DNA from: Desulfobacteraceae bacterium
GTDB lineage: Bacteria > Desulfobacterota > Syntrophobacteria > Syntrophobacterales > Syntrophobacteraceae
Length of the DNA stretch: 64,000 bases
Direction of reading: 5' to 3'
Assembly: GCA_021372055.1 (NCBI GenBank)
Contig: JAJFVB010000135.1
Coordinates: 1-64,000, forward strand
Part shown: piece by piece, positions 6,756 through 14,695 of the stretch
Layout: every line of letters begins with the position of its first letter
Numbering within the stretch: position 1 is the stretch's first letter
Notes under the pieces: model-generated
Database searches by the model: none
Told to the model about the DNA's origin: nothing
What the model saw: only the letters and a program-made list of their open reading frames with translations
Position numbers and translations under genes: made by a program

Positions 6756-9745
6756 TATCGCACTCGCTTTCCCTCTATCCCGGCACCGGAGATGCGTCCG
6801 GTGAGTGAATCCGCGCCCTGTGCCCTGTTCGGCACGAGGTCATCTAGCTTCCAGGGCGTCTGAATGCGGAGCATGCGCCCGCTTTTATCGCTGTAAACAA
6901 GATACCCCTTGTCCATGGCGTGATAGAAAAGGTCGTGGGTGATAACGACGTCTTCCGTACAGTACCGGATGAGGTTGTCCCAATCTCCCTCGCGGAACCA
7001 CCGGACGGCCTGGAGTCCGTCTCCGCCCTTGGGCCTTCCGAGCGTCTTTTCCGCCAGATGCCCGAGGCTCACCCGAAAGCCCATCGACTTGTGGATTTCC
7101 GAGAGCATGTCGAAGGTGGGCAGATCGTCCAGGCTGAAGGGCGTGTAGGCCCGAAGCACGCGGTAGTCGAACCGCGAGACGTTGAATCCCACCACCAGGT
7201 CCAGCTTTTTAAGATCTTCGATCAGGGCCGAGACCTCGTGCTCCCTGTAGACCCTGGTGACATTGGATGGGGCTTCTTGGAGAACAGCCACGGAAACCCG
7301 CATCAGGTGAGTATTCTGCCACCCGCCGACCTCGCCGGCCAATTTCTGGGTCTCCAGGTCGAAAAACCCGATGCGAAGTTCCCTGCACGGGCTCTCCTGC
7401 ACGCACGGAACGCAAATCTGTTCGGGTTCGGCCTCTTCGCATTCGGCCAGATCGTCCCCGAGATCCCGCTCCCCGGAGAGGTACTGCAAAAGGCTCAACG
7501 CGGCGGCCTTGTCCAGGGGTTTGTTGCCGGACCCGCACTTGGGCGAGTGAATGCAGGAGGGGCATCCTTCGGTGCAGTCGCAGGAAGCGACCAGGTCCCG
7601 GGTTTTTTCGATCAGGGGAAGAATGATTTCGTAGCCGCGGGCGGCAAGTCCGATTCCGCCGGGGTAGCCGTCGTAGACGAACACGGCCGCTTTTTCGAGC
7701 TGCGGATGGAGCGGGATGGAAATTCCTCCGATGTCGTTGCGGTCGCAGACGGCAAAAAGCGGAAACATGCTGATGAGGGCATGCTCGACGGCATGAATGC
7801 CGCCCATGAAATCGAGTTTTGCGCGCTTGATCTTCTGAGCGAGAATCGGTTCGATCTCTATCCAGAAACCGACCGTCTCGAACGTCTGCGGCGGGAGTTC
7901 GAGCGGGTTGCGCGCAAGGAGTTCGTGGGTGTAGAGCTTACGGACCTCGAATGCCGTTATGTGCTCGGTCACCCTCAGCCTGCCGAGCCTGATGATGAAG
8001 TTTCCGGCGGGCTTCGACGCGAACGTCTCCAGGATCTCCGTTTCCTTGTCGCTCACGGCGCGGGTAAAATAGGGCACCTGCGCGGGAGTCGCGCGAATCA
8101 CCTTTTTTTCCAGGTCGAGTTCCTGAATCTGGAACGTCTCGCCCCGGTGCAGGTAGACAGCCCCGGTATGGCATTCCTTGAGCGCCCGTATGCCTTCGTT
8201 TTTCCCGAGAGGAAACGTCTGCTCGCCAACGCAGCGGATAATCGTATAGGACGGACCGACCGTGCGTATGTCGATCAGCCGGTGCGGCCGGGTGGAAGCG
8301 CTTACCCACTGGTCCCCTTCGAAGGTCTGGAACAGCACTCCGGAGGCGGTGAGCTCGTTTAGCGCCGCAACGATGCGGGAATCGCCGAACTCGGGCTCTC
8401 CCGTGCCCACGGGCAGTTCTGCCGCCGCGCACGGCAGGTGGGCCTTCAATATCTCGGGATTGAAGGGATCTATTACCGCTTTTTCATACCGGCTTTCGAG
8501 AAACTGCTCCGGATGGTTCACGATGAACTGATCGAGAGCGTCCTGGTCCGGGATGAGCACGATGGCCGATTCCCTGCCGCTCCGCCCGACCCGGCCTCCG
8601 CGCTGCCATGTGGTCATCACGGTGCCGGGGTAGCCCACCAGGATGCAGATGTCCAGCCCCCCTATGTCTATCCCGAGTTCCAGGGCGCTCGTCGATATGA
8701 CCGCGGAGAGCGCCCCGCTTGCAAGCTTTTGTTCGATAACGCGCCGTTCCTCCGGCAAAAACCCGGCCCGGTACGAGCTGACCCTCTTTTCGAGGCGCCG
8801 GTCCGACTGAAGCACGCTCATGTGGACAAGCTCGGTCAGCTTCCGGGACTGCGTGAAGGCGATCGTCTTGAGCCCGGACCTTGCGGCCTCCACGATCAGC
8901 CTCGCCGCCGTTCCCGCGACGTGGCCGAGCCGGCTGTCCTGAGGCCGCAGAAATATGAAATGGCGTTTGGCCTGGGGAGCCCCGCTCCCGCTCACGACCG
9001 AAATACCGTCCGCATCGACCCCGGTGAGACCTTCGGCCAGTTCCTCGGGATTTCCGATGGTGGCGGAAAGAAGTATGAACTGCGGATTGCTCCCGTAATG
9101 ACGGCAGACCCGCCGGAGCCTTCTCAGCACCTGTGCCACATGGCTTCCGAAAATCCCCCGGTAGGAATGCATCTCGTCAATTATCACGAAACGCAGCTTC
9201 TTCCAGTACTCTTCCCATTTGCCGTGGAAAGCCAGGAGCGCGTAATGGAGCATATCGGGGTTGGTCAGAAGCACGTGGGGGTGGTGCTGGCGGATTTTGG
9301 CCCGCTGGTAGGGCGTGGTGTCCCCGTCATATATGGCCGCGGAAAAATGGGAGCCTCCGATGGCCGGAACGGCGTCGAAAAATTCGGTGAGCGCCTCAAG
9401 CTGATCCCGCGTAAGCGCCTTGATCGGGAAAAGATAGAGCGCCCGCTGATCGGCATTGTCCAGCAGCGCTTCGGCAACCGCGAGGTTGTATATCAGGGAT
9501 TTTCCGCTGGATGTGGGAGTGGCGACAACCGTGTGACGGCCCGCGCGGATCTGCTCGATCGCCTCCGCCTGATGGCTGTAGAGCGAGTTTATGCGCAGCG
9601 ACAGAAGGGCTTCCTGAAGAGGTTCGGGAAGAGGCGCGGAAAGCTTGCCGAAAAGAGGCGGCTGAACGGGGAACTCGGCGTGATGCGCCAGTTCGAAGTC
9701 CCTCAGCCTATCACTTAGCAGCCTTCCCAGGTAGCGCTGTATCAT
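6755..9745 (-). CDS. SF2 DExH helicase with DUF1998 fused to a DEDD-type exonuclease (MrfA+MrfB-like)
   Basis: 996 residues from the ATG at 9745; an upstream extension to 9889 has no helicase similarity. Residues about 30-450 hold the helicase core: Walker A TPTSSGKS (76-83), DEMH box, SATIGNP, and GRVGRSGR motif VI. A DUF1998 region follows with a cysteine cluster (CDCTEGCPSC...C near 745-765), as in the Bacillus repair helicase MrfA (YprA). The last ~190 residues are an RNase H-like exonuclease: FFDLET, then GFNVSRFD, then YCTEDV, the pattern of MrfB (YprB). In Bacillus these are two separate proteins acting in mitomycin C lesion repair. The fusion and the role here are inferred from motifs. 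It overlaps the NusG-like gene by one base. Confidence 0.85.
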   Translation of the reverse strand: MIQRYLGRLLSDRLRDFELAHHAEFPVQPPLFGKLSAPLPEPLQEALLSLRINSLYSHQAEAIEQIRAGRHTVVATPTSSGKSLIYNLAVAEALLDNADQRALYLFPIKALTRDQLEALTEFFDAVPAIGGSHFSAAIYDGDTTPYQRAKIRQHHPHVLLTNPDMLHYALLAFHGKWEEYWKKLRFVIIDEMHSYRGIFGSHVAQVLRRLRRVCRHYGSNPQFILLSATIGNPEELAEGLTGVDADGISVVSGSGAPQAKRHFIFLRPQDSRLGHVAGTAARLIVEAARSGLKTIAFTQSRKLTELVHMSVLQSDRRLEKRVSSYRAGFLPEERRVIEQKLASGALSAVISTSALELGIDIGGLDICILVGYPGTVMTTWQRGGRVGRSGRESAIVLIPDQDALDQFIVNHPEQFLESRYEKAVIDPFNPEILKAHLPCAAAELPVGTGEPEFGDSRIVAALNELTASGVLFQTFEGDQWVSASTRPHRLIDIRTVGPSYTIIRCVGEQTFPLGKNEGIRALKECHTGAVYLHRGETFQIQELDLEKKVIRATPAQVPYFTRAVSDKETEILETFASKPAGNFIIRLGRLRVTEHITAFEVRKLYTHELLARNPLELPPQTFETVGFWIEIEPILAQKIKRAKLDFMGGIHAVEHALISMFPLFAVCDRNDIGGISIPLHPQLEKAAVFVYDGYPGGIGLAARGYEIILPLIEKTRDLVASCDCTEGCPSCIHSPKCGSGNKPLDKAAALSLLQYLSGERDLGDDLAECEEAEPEQICVPCVQESPCRELRIGFFDLETQKLAGEVGGWQNTHLMRVSVAVLQEAPSNVTRVYREHEVSALIEDLKKLDLVVGFNVSRFDYRVLRAYTPFSLDDLPTFDMLSEIHKSMGFRVSLGHLAEKTLGRPKGGDGLQAVRWFREGDWDNLIRYCTEDVVITHDLFYHAMDKGYLVYSDKSGRMLRIQTPWKLDDLVPNRAQGADSLTGRISGAGIEGKRVR

Positions 9746-10106
9746 ACGAATTCCGGCTGCAGGTTGACAAAAACGGACCTTCTTCGGGACCGGACCATTG
9801 AGACCCGGCCTGATAGAGATTAACCCAAAAGGGAAACGGGGGGCAAGCCGTGAATGCAAGACGCGCTCGGACAGGGCTTTTCCCGGCAATTTCGCCCGGA
9901 TAATGTCCGTGGACCGGGGAAACGGGCGAACCGGCTCCCTCCGCTTCGGCTGCGGAGTCTTGAAAGCGGCCCGTCCTCGCCGCCCGACCCGCGAAGATTC
10001 TTTTGCGCCCCCCTTGGCTCTATAGTATAAGTTTGATTTGCTTTTCCCCGGTTCCGATTCTCAAGAACACACCCGACCAGAAACAAGCTGAATAAAGGAG
10101 GAGAAA
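9746..10106. other. Divergent spacer between the helicase fusion and the UPF0173 gene
   Basis: No gene recognised. The left part is the 5' side of the helicase gene, where an in-frame extension to 9889 looks spurious. The right part carries a sigma70-like promoter (separate entry) and a strong ribosome binding site, AAAGGAGGAG, five bases before the ATG at 10107. Confidence 0.4.
10003..10031 (+). promoter_or_regulatory. Sigma70-like promoter for the UPF0173 gene
   Basis: TTGCGC (10003-10008), 17 spacer bases and TATAAG (10026-10031), in a locally AT-rich patch. Transcription would start about 70 bases before the ATG at 10107. This is a sequence match only. Confidence 0.4.
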
Positions 10107-10742
10107 ATGGACCTTAAGGAAGCGGTAAAAAAGATCCACTGGCTCGGCCACGACTGTTTTCGCATCGACGGCAGCACCGTCGTCCTGTTCGACCCGTACC
10201 AGATCAGCTCCACCAAGCCCGCTGACGTGATCCTCATCAGCCACGACCATTTCGACCACAATTCCCCCGAAGACGTCGCCAAGATCCGCAAGAAGGATTC
10301 GATCATCGTAACGGACCAGGCCTCGGCCCAGAAGCTTTCGGGCGAGATCAAGGTCGTTTCGGTGGGCGACAGGCTTTCGGTCAAGGGTATCGATATTGAA
10401 ATCTGGCCGGCATACAACACGGACAAGGAATTCCATCCCAAGGAAGCCGGAATGCTCGCCTTCGTCGTCACCATCGACGGAGTGCGCTTCTATCACGCGG
10501 GCGATACGGACCAGATACCCGAGATGGATAAGCTCGACGTCGACATCGCTTTCCTTCCCGTCTCCGGGACCTATGTCATGACCGCGGAACAGGCGGTCCA
10601 GGCAGCCCTGGCCATCAAGCCCAAAATCGCCATCCCGATGCACTATGCCGCCATAGTCGGCACGGAAGACGACGCAGTGGCATTCAAGAAGGCCCTGGAA
10701 GGCAAAGTGGACGTCCTCGTCCTGAAAAAAGAAACCGTTTAG
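10107..10742 (+). CDS. UPF0173-type metal-dependent hydrolase, metallo-beta-lactamase fold
   Basis: 211 residues, strong AAAGGAGG ribosome binding site. The N-terminus has WLGHDCF, followed by the metal-binding HDHFDH motif (about residues 46-51), HAGDTD near 131 and a late IPMHY His near 174, the standard two-metal ligands of the superfamily. No signal peptide, so cytoplasmic. Substrates of the UPF0173 group are mostly unknown. The gene is monocistronic: it is convergent with the glycosylase gene, with a strong hairpin between them. Confidence 0.85.
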   Translation: MDLKEAVKKIHWLGHDCFRIDGSTVVLFDPYQISSTKPADVILISHDHFDHNSPEDVAKIRKKDSIIVTDQASAQKLSGEIKVVSVGDRLSVKGIDIEIWPAYNTDKEFHPKEAGMLAFVVTIDGVRFYHAGDTDQIPEMDKLDVDIAFLPVSGTYVMTAEQAVQAALAIKPKIAIPMHYAAIVGTEDDAVAFKKALEGKVDVLVLKKETV

Positions 10743-10787
10743 CCGCGCAGACCGGCAAGAGATCTTTTCCCGCCAAAAAGAACAAAC

Positions 10788-10821
10788 CGCGATGGGGTGC
10801 GGGAATCCGCGCCCCATCGCG
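10788..10821. terminator. Bidirectional hairpin between UPF0173 and glycosylase genes
   Basis: CGCGATGGGG (10788-10797) is inverted as CCCCATCGCG (10812-10821), with extra inner pairing TGCGG/CCGC. It lies between two convergent genes; there is no long T-run, so efficiency is uncertain. Confidence 0.5.
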
Positions 10822-10824
10822 CAA

Positions 10825-11394
10825 TCAGTGCGTCACATCCCCGTCCACGGTTTTCTTCATCTCCCGCAGCATCTGAACGAGCGCGTTTTTTCCATAGCTG
10901 GCATTGAGGCCGCTCGGATTCGGAAGGACCCAGACGGGGCAGATCCCGGCAATCATTTCCGGCTGAAGCCCCGGCGCGGCTTTGGGCCGCCGGAAGGCCG
11001 ACCTGTACGCCCCAAGGCCGAGCACGGCCGAATGGCGGGGCCCGTAGATGCGTATCTTTTCCTCGAGCGCGGACCCGCCCTCGACGAGTTCCGCAGCACT
11101 CAGCTCATCCGCCCTTGACGTTGCGCGTCCCACAATGTTCACGATTCCGTATCCCAACGCGAGCAACTCTTCCTCTTCGAAAGGGGAAAAGCGCCTCGGA
11201 GTGAATCCGGACTCAAAGAGAGCCGGCCAGAACCGGTTGCCCGGATGGGCGAAATGATGCCCCACGGCCGCCGTGTAGAGGCCCGGGTTGATTCCGATGA
11301 AAAGCACCCGCAGTCCGCGGGCGACCACATCGGGAACCGACTTTCCCCTCGCGGCCCGAAGCTGCTCTTTCGTCGGCTTGAATGGCGTTTGCAT
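10825..11394 (-). CDS. mug: Mug/TDG-family mismatch-specific DNA glycosylase
   Basis: 189 residues from the ATG at 11394, chosen because GGAG lies six bases upstream; a TTG at 11406 is the alternative. The motif GINPG (catalytic loop of the Mug/TDG branch, N in place of the D used by UNG) occurs near residue 37, and the DNA-intercalating NPSGLNASY motif near 163. Such enzymes remove uracil or thymine opposite guanine, acting in base excision repair. Its upstream region is occupied by repeat copy R1. The family call is firm; the gene name is by similarity to E. coli Mug. Confidence 0.85.
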   Translation of the reverse strand: MQTPFKPTKEQLRAARGKSVPDVVARGLRVLFIGINPGLYTAAVGHHFAHPGNRFWPALFESGFTPRRFSPFEEEELLALGYGIVNIVGRATSRADELSAAELVEGGSALEEKIRIYGPRHSAVLGLGAYRSAFRRPKAAPGLQPEMIAGICPVWVLPNPSGLNASYGKNALVQMLREMKKTVDGDVTH

Positions 11395-11413
11395 CCGTAT
11401 CTCCAAACCGTCA

Positions 11414-11521
11414 ATACCAATGAACGTTCAAGACGATACCAGGCTTTCAGACCGCGGGGAGCCTGCTCCCCGCACCCCACACGCAGCTGCGCTGCTCATT
11501 TCGGCGCCTGCTGCGGCCAAT
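11414..11521 (+). repeat. Interspersed repeat copy R1 (right part missing)
   Basis: Starts with the family's end-2 sequence ATACCAATGAACGTTCAAGA, continues through the GGGGAGCCTGCTCCCC hairpin and CGCAGCTGCGCTGCTCATTT core, and stops abruptly at 11521 where AT-rich sequence begins. It lies between the glycosylase gene and the small-protein array. The other end and the second hairpin are lost. Confidence 0.75.
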
Positions 11522-11549
11522 TGATCATCAAAATATAAAATTCCATAAC
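11521..11549 (+). promoter_or_regulatory. Possible promoter/operator of the small-protein array
   Basis: TTGATC (11521-11526), 17 bases and CATAAC (11544-11549) make a fair sigma70 match in a strongly AT-rich patch unlike its surroundings. The -35 overlaps an inverted repeat TTGAT-C-ATCAA (11521-11531). A second small inverted repeat, GGTGA/TCACC, lies at about 11627-11639. Weak evidence. Confidence 0.3.
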
Positions 11550-11675
11550 TTTTGGTTATAGAGAGCATGAGAATTTATAGTTTGCCTTGTTTGCATAACC
11601 TGAGGTAATTAGTACTGCAACGGAGCGGTGATGGTCACCGACCGATAAAAACTAAAGCAAAAGAAGGAGAAAGTC

Positions 11676-11852
11676 ATGGAAACTCGAATCAACCCGCACA
11701 GAATCTTTGGACGCTTTTTCAACATGCTCCCGAACAGAGGCCTGCCCCGCTGCGCAAACAGCGCGAACAACTCCTCCATCGGGAAGGTTTCGCTGACCAT
11801 GGGAAACGAGATCATGGGCGAATGGCTCTGGATCAAAGAAAACCTCAGGTAG
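11676..11852 (+). CDS. Small protein of a three-member tandem family, copy 1
   Basis: 58 residues, ATG preceded by AAGGAG. I do not recognise the family. The C-terminal 24 residues (GKVSLTMGNEIMGEWLWIKE plus NLR) are nearly identical in the three neighbours; the N-terminal half (INPHRIFGRFFNMLPNRG) is more divergent but keeps FGRF and a basic/hydrophobic pattern. This copy has one Cys at residue 26 and a different first eight residues. No signal peptide or membrane helix. Conserved reading frames, conserved ribosome sites and changes that avoid the C-terminal block argue for real translation. Confidence 0.7.
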   Translation: METRINPHRIFGRFFNMLPNRGLPRCANSANNSSIGKVSLTMGNEIMGEWLWIKENLR

Positions 11853-11913
11853 CGGCAACCAGGGGCAATCCGATATCAGGGTGCCCACCACTTTAAAGAA
11901 GAAGGAGACTGTC

Positions 11914-12081
11914 ATGGAAATCTTGAAGAATTCGCCGAAAGCTTTTGGACGCTTTGTCAATCTGCTCGCCCCCGGGAGACCCGCTCGTTCGATCGCAGGA
12001 TCTCCGGCCGGGAAAGTTTCGCTGACCATGGGCAACGAAATCATGGGCGAATGGCTCTGGCTCAAGAAAAACCTCAGGTAA
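11914..12081 (+). CDS. Small protein of a three-member tandem family, copy 2
   Basis: 55 residues, ATG preceded by GAAGGAGA. It starts MEILKNSPKAFGRF and shares this start with copy 3. The middle differs by small insertions (RSIAGSPAGK here), while the end GKVSLTMGNEIMGEWLW is the same as in copy 1. The 60 bases before the gene repeat those before copy 3 (GGGGCAATCCGATATC box and GAAGAAGGAGAC), showing that the duplicated unit includes the upstream region and is about 230-240 bases long. Confidence 0.72.
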   Translation: MEILKNSPKAFGRFVNLLAPGRPARSIAGSPAGKVSLTMGNEIMGEWLWLKKNLR

Positions 12082-12142
12082 CACCGGGCAGGGGCAATCC
12101 GATATCGGCATGCCCGACATTTTGAAGAAGAAGGAGACCGTC

Positions 12143-12319
12143 ATGGAAATCTTGAAGAATCCGCCGAGAGTGTTTGGACGCTTTTTTGATCTGCTCGCCC
12201 CGAGGAGACCTGCCCGTTCAATCGACAGGATGGAAATTTCTCCGGCCGGGAAAGTATCGCTCACAATGGGAAACGAGGTTTTGGGAGAATGGCTCTGGAT
12301 AAAAGAGAACCAGAAATAG
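12143..12319 (+). CDS. Small protein of a three-member tandem family, copy 3
   Basis: 58 residues, ATG preceded by GAAGGAGA. N-terminus MEILKNPPRVFGRF; a three-residue in-frame insertion (RME) separates the RPARSI box from the conserved SPAGKVSLTMGNE block, and the end reads EWLWIKENQK. All length differences among the three copies are multiples of three bases. It is followed 15 bases later by a strong terminator-like hairpin, so the array looks like one transcription unit of three genes. Confidence 0.72.
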   Translation: MEILKNPPRVFGRFFDLLAPRRPARSIDRMEISPAGKVSLTMGNEVLGEWLWIKENQK

Positions 12320-12334
12320 ACAAGTCGAACGGCT

Positions 12335-12377
12335 GCAACCGGGGAACTCGTCCCCTGAACATCCCCGGTTGCCCCTT
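12335..12377 (+). terminator. Terminator hairpin after the small-protein array
   Basis: GCAACCGGGGA (12335-12345) and TCCCCGGTTGC (12362-12372) form a perfect 11-bp stem with a 16-base loop, followed by CCCTTC. The T-run is poor, but position and stem strength fit a transcript end. Confidence 0.6.
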
Positions 12378-12514
12378 CACTTCCGGCGACTCACGCTCGG
12401 TCCACCTCGCACGCCACCGCCGCAACGCCCGATAATTCCGCCTCCAAAGCCGCCGACACCGTTTTCAGCAAAAACAGCCGCGCTCCGGGCCGGAAGGTCC
12501 CTTCCAGGGCAGCC

Positions 12515-13582
12515 TCACCTGAACTTTGCCCGCAGGTACTGGTCCGGCCAGGTCACCTCGGCCCGCAGTTCATGAGCCGCCCGCAGAGGCCAGTAGGGGT
12601 CCCGGAGGAGCTGCCTTGCGAGGAAAACGACGTCCGCCTGCCCCGTTGCGACGACCTGCTCGGCCTGCGCCGGGTCGGTGATGAAACCGACCGCGCCCGT
12701 AGGAATATCCGCCTCACGCCTTACCGCGGCGGCGAAGGGCACCTGAAACCCGGGGCCGGCCGGAATGGAAGCATAGGGAACAAGCGCGCCGCTCGAGCAG
12801 TCGATCAGATCCACTCCCACTTCCTTGAGCTTTCGGCAAAATTCGATCGACTGTTCGAGGTCCCACCCGTCTTCGACCCAGTCCGTACAGGATATCCGCA
12901 CAAAAAGAGGATACTTTTCGGGCCAGATCTTCCGGACGGTTTCGGCTACGATCAGGGGAAAGCGGATGCGGTTTTCGAACGATCCGCCGAATTCATCGGT
13001 CCGCCGGTTCGAAAGAGGGGAGAGGAATTCGTGGAGCAGATAACCGTGGGCCATGTGGATTTCGAGCACTTCGAATCCCGCGCCGCAGCTCAACCTGACG
13101 GATTCCCGGAACTGTTCGAGCACGCCGCAGACATCCTTGCCGCTCATCTCGCGGGGGACCGGCGACTTTTCATCAAACGGGATCGCGCTGGGGGCGATCG
13201 GCTCCCACCCCCCCGAAGCCGGGTCGAGCGGAACGTCCCCTCGCCAGGGCACATCGACGGACGCCTTCCTTCCGGCATGGGCAAGCTGAATCCCGGGAAC
13301 GGCGCCATTGCTTTTCAGAAATGCGACTATCCGGGAGAAAGCATTCGCGTGAGCTGAGGACCAGAGCCCCGAGTCGAAGGGGGTGATCCGCCCCTCCGGC
13401 GACACGGAGGTAGCCTCCACCATGACAAGGGCGGCCCCTCCCACGGCGCGGCTCCCCAGATGGACGAGGTGCCAGTAGCCGGGCATTCCGTCCCGGCTCG
13501 AATACTGGCACATGGGTGAAACAAAAACACGGTGCTTGAATTCCACATCCCGCAGGCGAAACGGTGTAAACAGTACGCTCAT
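12515..13582 (-). CDS. NADH:flavin oxidoreductase, old yellow enzyme family (YqjM-like)
   Basis: 355 residues from the ATG at 13582; the frame stays open further upstream but that part has no family similarity. FMN-binding barrel with the YqjM-type N-terminus (RVFVSPMCQYSS, including the active-site Cys of the class), the substrate-binding pair in IHMAHGYLLHEFLSPLSN, NRxxFGGSFENR and the C-terminal phosphate-binding VFLARQLLRDPYW. Enzymes of this class reduce activated C=C bonds. It is followed (in its own direction) by the hairpin of the small-protein array, and preceded by a TauE/SafE gene. Confidence 0.88.
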   Translation of the reverse strand: MSVLFTPFRLRDVEFKHRVFVSPMCQYSSRDGMPGYWHLVHLGSRAVGGAALVMVEATSVSPEGRITPFDSGLWSSAHANAFSRIVAFLKSNGAVPGIQLAHAGRKASVDVPWRGDVPLDPASGGWEPIAPSAIPFDEKSPVPREMSGKDVCGVLEQFRESVRLSCGAGFEVLEIHMAHGYLLHEFLSPLSNRRTDEFGGSFENRIRFPLIVAETVRKIWPEKYPLFVRISCTDWVEDGWDLEQSIEFCRKLKEVGVDLIDCSSGALVPYASIPAGPGFQVPFAAAVRREADIPTGAVGFITDPAQAEQVVATGQADVVFLARQLLRDPYWPLRAAHELRAEVTWPDQYLRAKFR

Positions 13583-13695
13583 GTGTTTGAACCTCGACGT
13601 TGTGAATGGGGTGCATTCATGGGTATTTGCACGGGAAAATACCCACGCCGGGGTTCGCGCGCAAGCGCGGGGGGAAAAAAGACCGGGGCCGGAAA

Positions 13696-14493
13696 TCAGA
13701 TCAGGCTCAAAAGCATTTTCGTACCCACCGCTATGAGCAGCACGGCGAAAAACCGCTTCAACTTGTCCACGGGCAGCCAATGGGCCAGCCGCGCCCCCAG
13801 AGGCGCCGTAAAAACGCTTGCGCTGACAATGCCCGCAAGCGCCGGAAGGTAGGCATACCCCAGGGAATATTCCGGCAGGCCTGGAATGCTCCAGCCGTTG
13901 AAAATGTAGCCCGCCGCACCGGCGAGGGCGATCGGAAAGCCAATGGCCGCCGAGGTGCCGATTGCTTCGCGAACCGCGACGTTGCACCACATCATGAAAG
14001 GAACCGAAAGAGTTCCCCCTCCGATGCCGACCAGGCTCGATACGGCTCCGATCGTGTTTCCGACCCCGAACATCACCGCGGGACCGGGGATTTCCCTCGA
14101 GGGCTTGGGCTTCTTTCCGCTCAGCATTTGAATCGAAGCGTAATAGAGAAAAGCGACGAAAAAGACTTTCAGGTACAGGGTCGGGATTTTCGACGCCACG
14201 CACGATCCGAGAAATGTGCCGACGAGGATGCCCGGAACGATCCTGCGCACGATGGTCCAGTGCACCGCGCCGCGCCTGTGATGGGCCATGAAGCTCGAAA
14301 CGGACGTGAACATAATGCTGGCAAGAGACGTCCCGAGTGCGAGGTGCATCGTGAATTCGTCAGGCACACCCTGCTGGTTCAGGCAAAACACCACAATCGG
14401 CACGATCACCAGACCGCCGCCGACACCCAGAAGCCCCGCAATGACTCCGACAATCGCTCCTACTCCGAGGTAGCTCAAGAGAATGATGGTCAT
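13696..14493 (-). CDS. TauE/SafE family membrane permease
   Basis: 265 residues from the ATG at 14493. Seven to eight hydrophobic segments are visible. Two glycine-rich repeats, GAIVGVIAGLLGVGGGLVIVP at the N-terminus and GAVSSLVGIGGGTLSVPFM in the middle, are the duplicated signature of this family. Members export or import small anions such as sulfite, sulfoacetate or formate; the substrate here cannot be read from sequence. It is divergent from the hydrolase gene at 14696 and reads toward the oxidoreductase gene. Confidence 0.85.
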   Translation of the reverse strand: MTIILLSYLGVGAIVGVIAGLLGVGGGLVIVPIVVFCLNQQGVPDEFTMHLALGTSLASIMFTSVSSFMAHHRRGAVHWTIVRRIVPGILVGTFLGSCVASKIPTLYLKVFFVAFLYYASIQMLSGKKPKPSREIPGPAVMFGVGNTIGAVSSLVGIGGGTLSVPFMMWCNVAVREAIGTSAAIGFPIALAGAAGYIFNGWSIPGLPEYSLGYAYLPALAGIVSASVFTAPLGARLAHWLPVDKLKRFFAVLLIAVGTKMLLSLI

Positions 14494-14522
14494 TTGAAAT
14501 TTCAGCTCCAGTTTCCAAAAAT

Positions 14523-14553
14523 TTGATTTTCGCACGGAAAGGCGAATTATAAT
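14523..14553 (+). promoter_or_regulatory. Sigma70-like promoter for the alpha/beta hydrolase gene
   Basis: TTGATT (14523-14528) and a perfect TATAAT (14548-14553) separated by 19 bases, in the divergent spacer. The long spacing is suboptimal. It points to the hydrolase gene about 140 bases downstream. Confidence 0.45.
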
Positions 14554-14695
14554 CGGATGATATGGTTTCCGGAAGCGAAGAATTGCCTCTGTCGAGAAAA
14601 GTCCGGCCAAAGCGAGGTTTTGTCTCTACGGTTGCATCATTCCGGAGTATGCTCTTCCCCTCATGCTGTTGACTTCTTCAAGCCGGGAGATTCCG

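Noticed and set aside
9746-9889. 48-residue N-terminal extension of the helicase fusion
   Set aside because: The extension has no helicase similarity and looks like noncoding DNA read in frame; the family-like sequence starts at the ATG at 9745.
11676-12319. Small-protein array as a RiPP precursor cluster
   Set aside because: No YcaO, radical SAM maturase, protease or dedicated exporter is adjacent, and the conserved part is the C-terminal block, opposite to the usual leader conservation. The SagB-like gene is 36 kb away.
13583-14203. Fusion of the oxidoreductase with an upstream 200-residue extension
   Set aside because: The upstream part is the TauE/SafE gene read in another frame.
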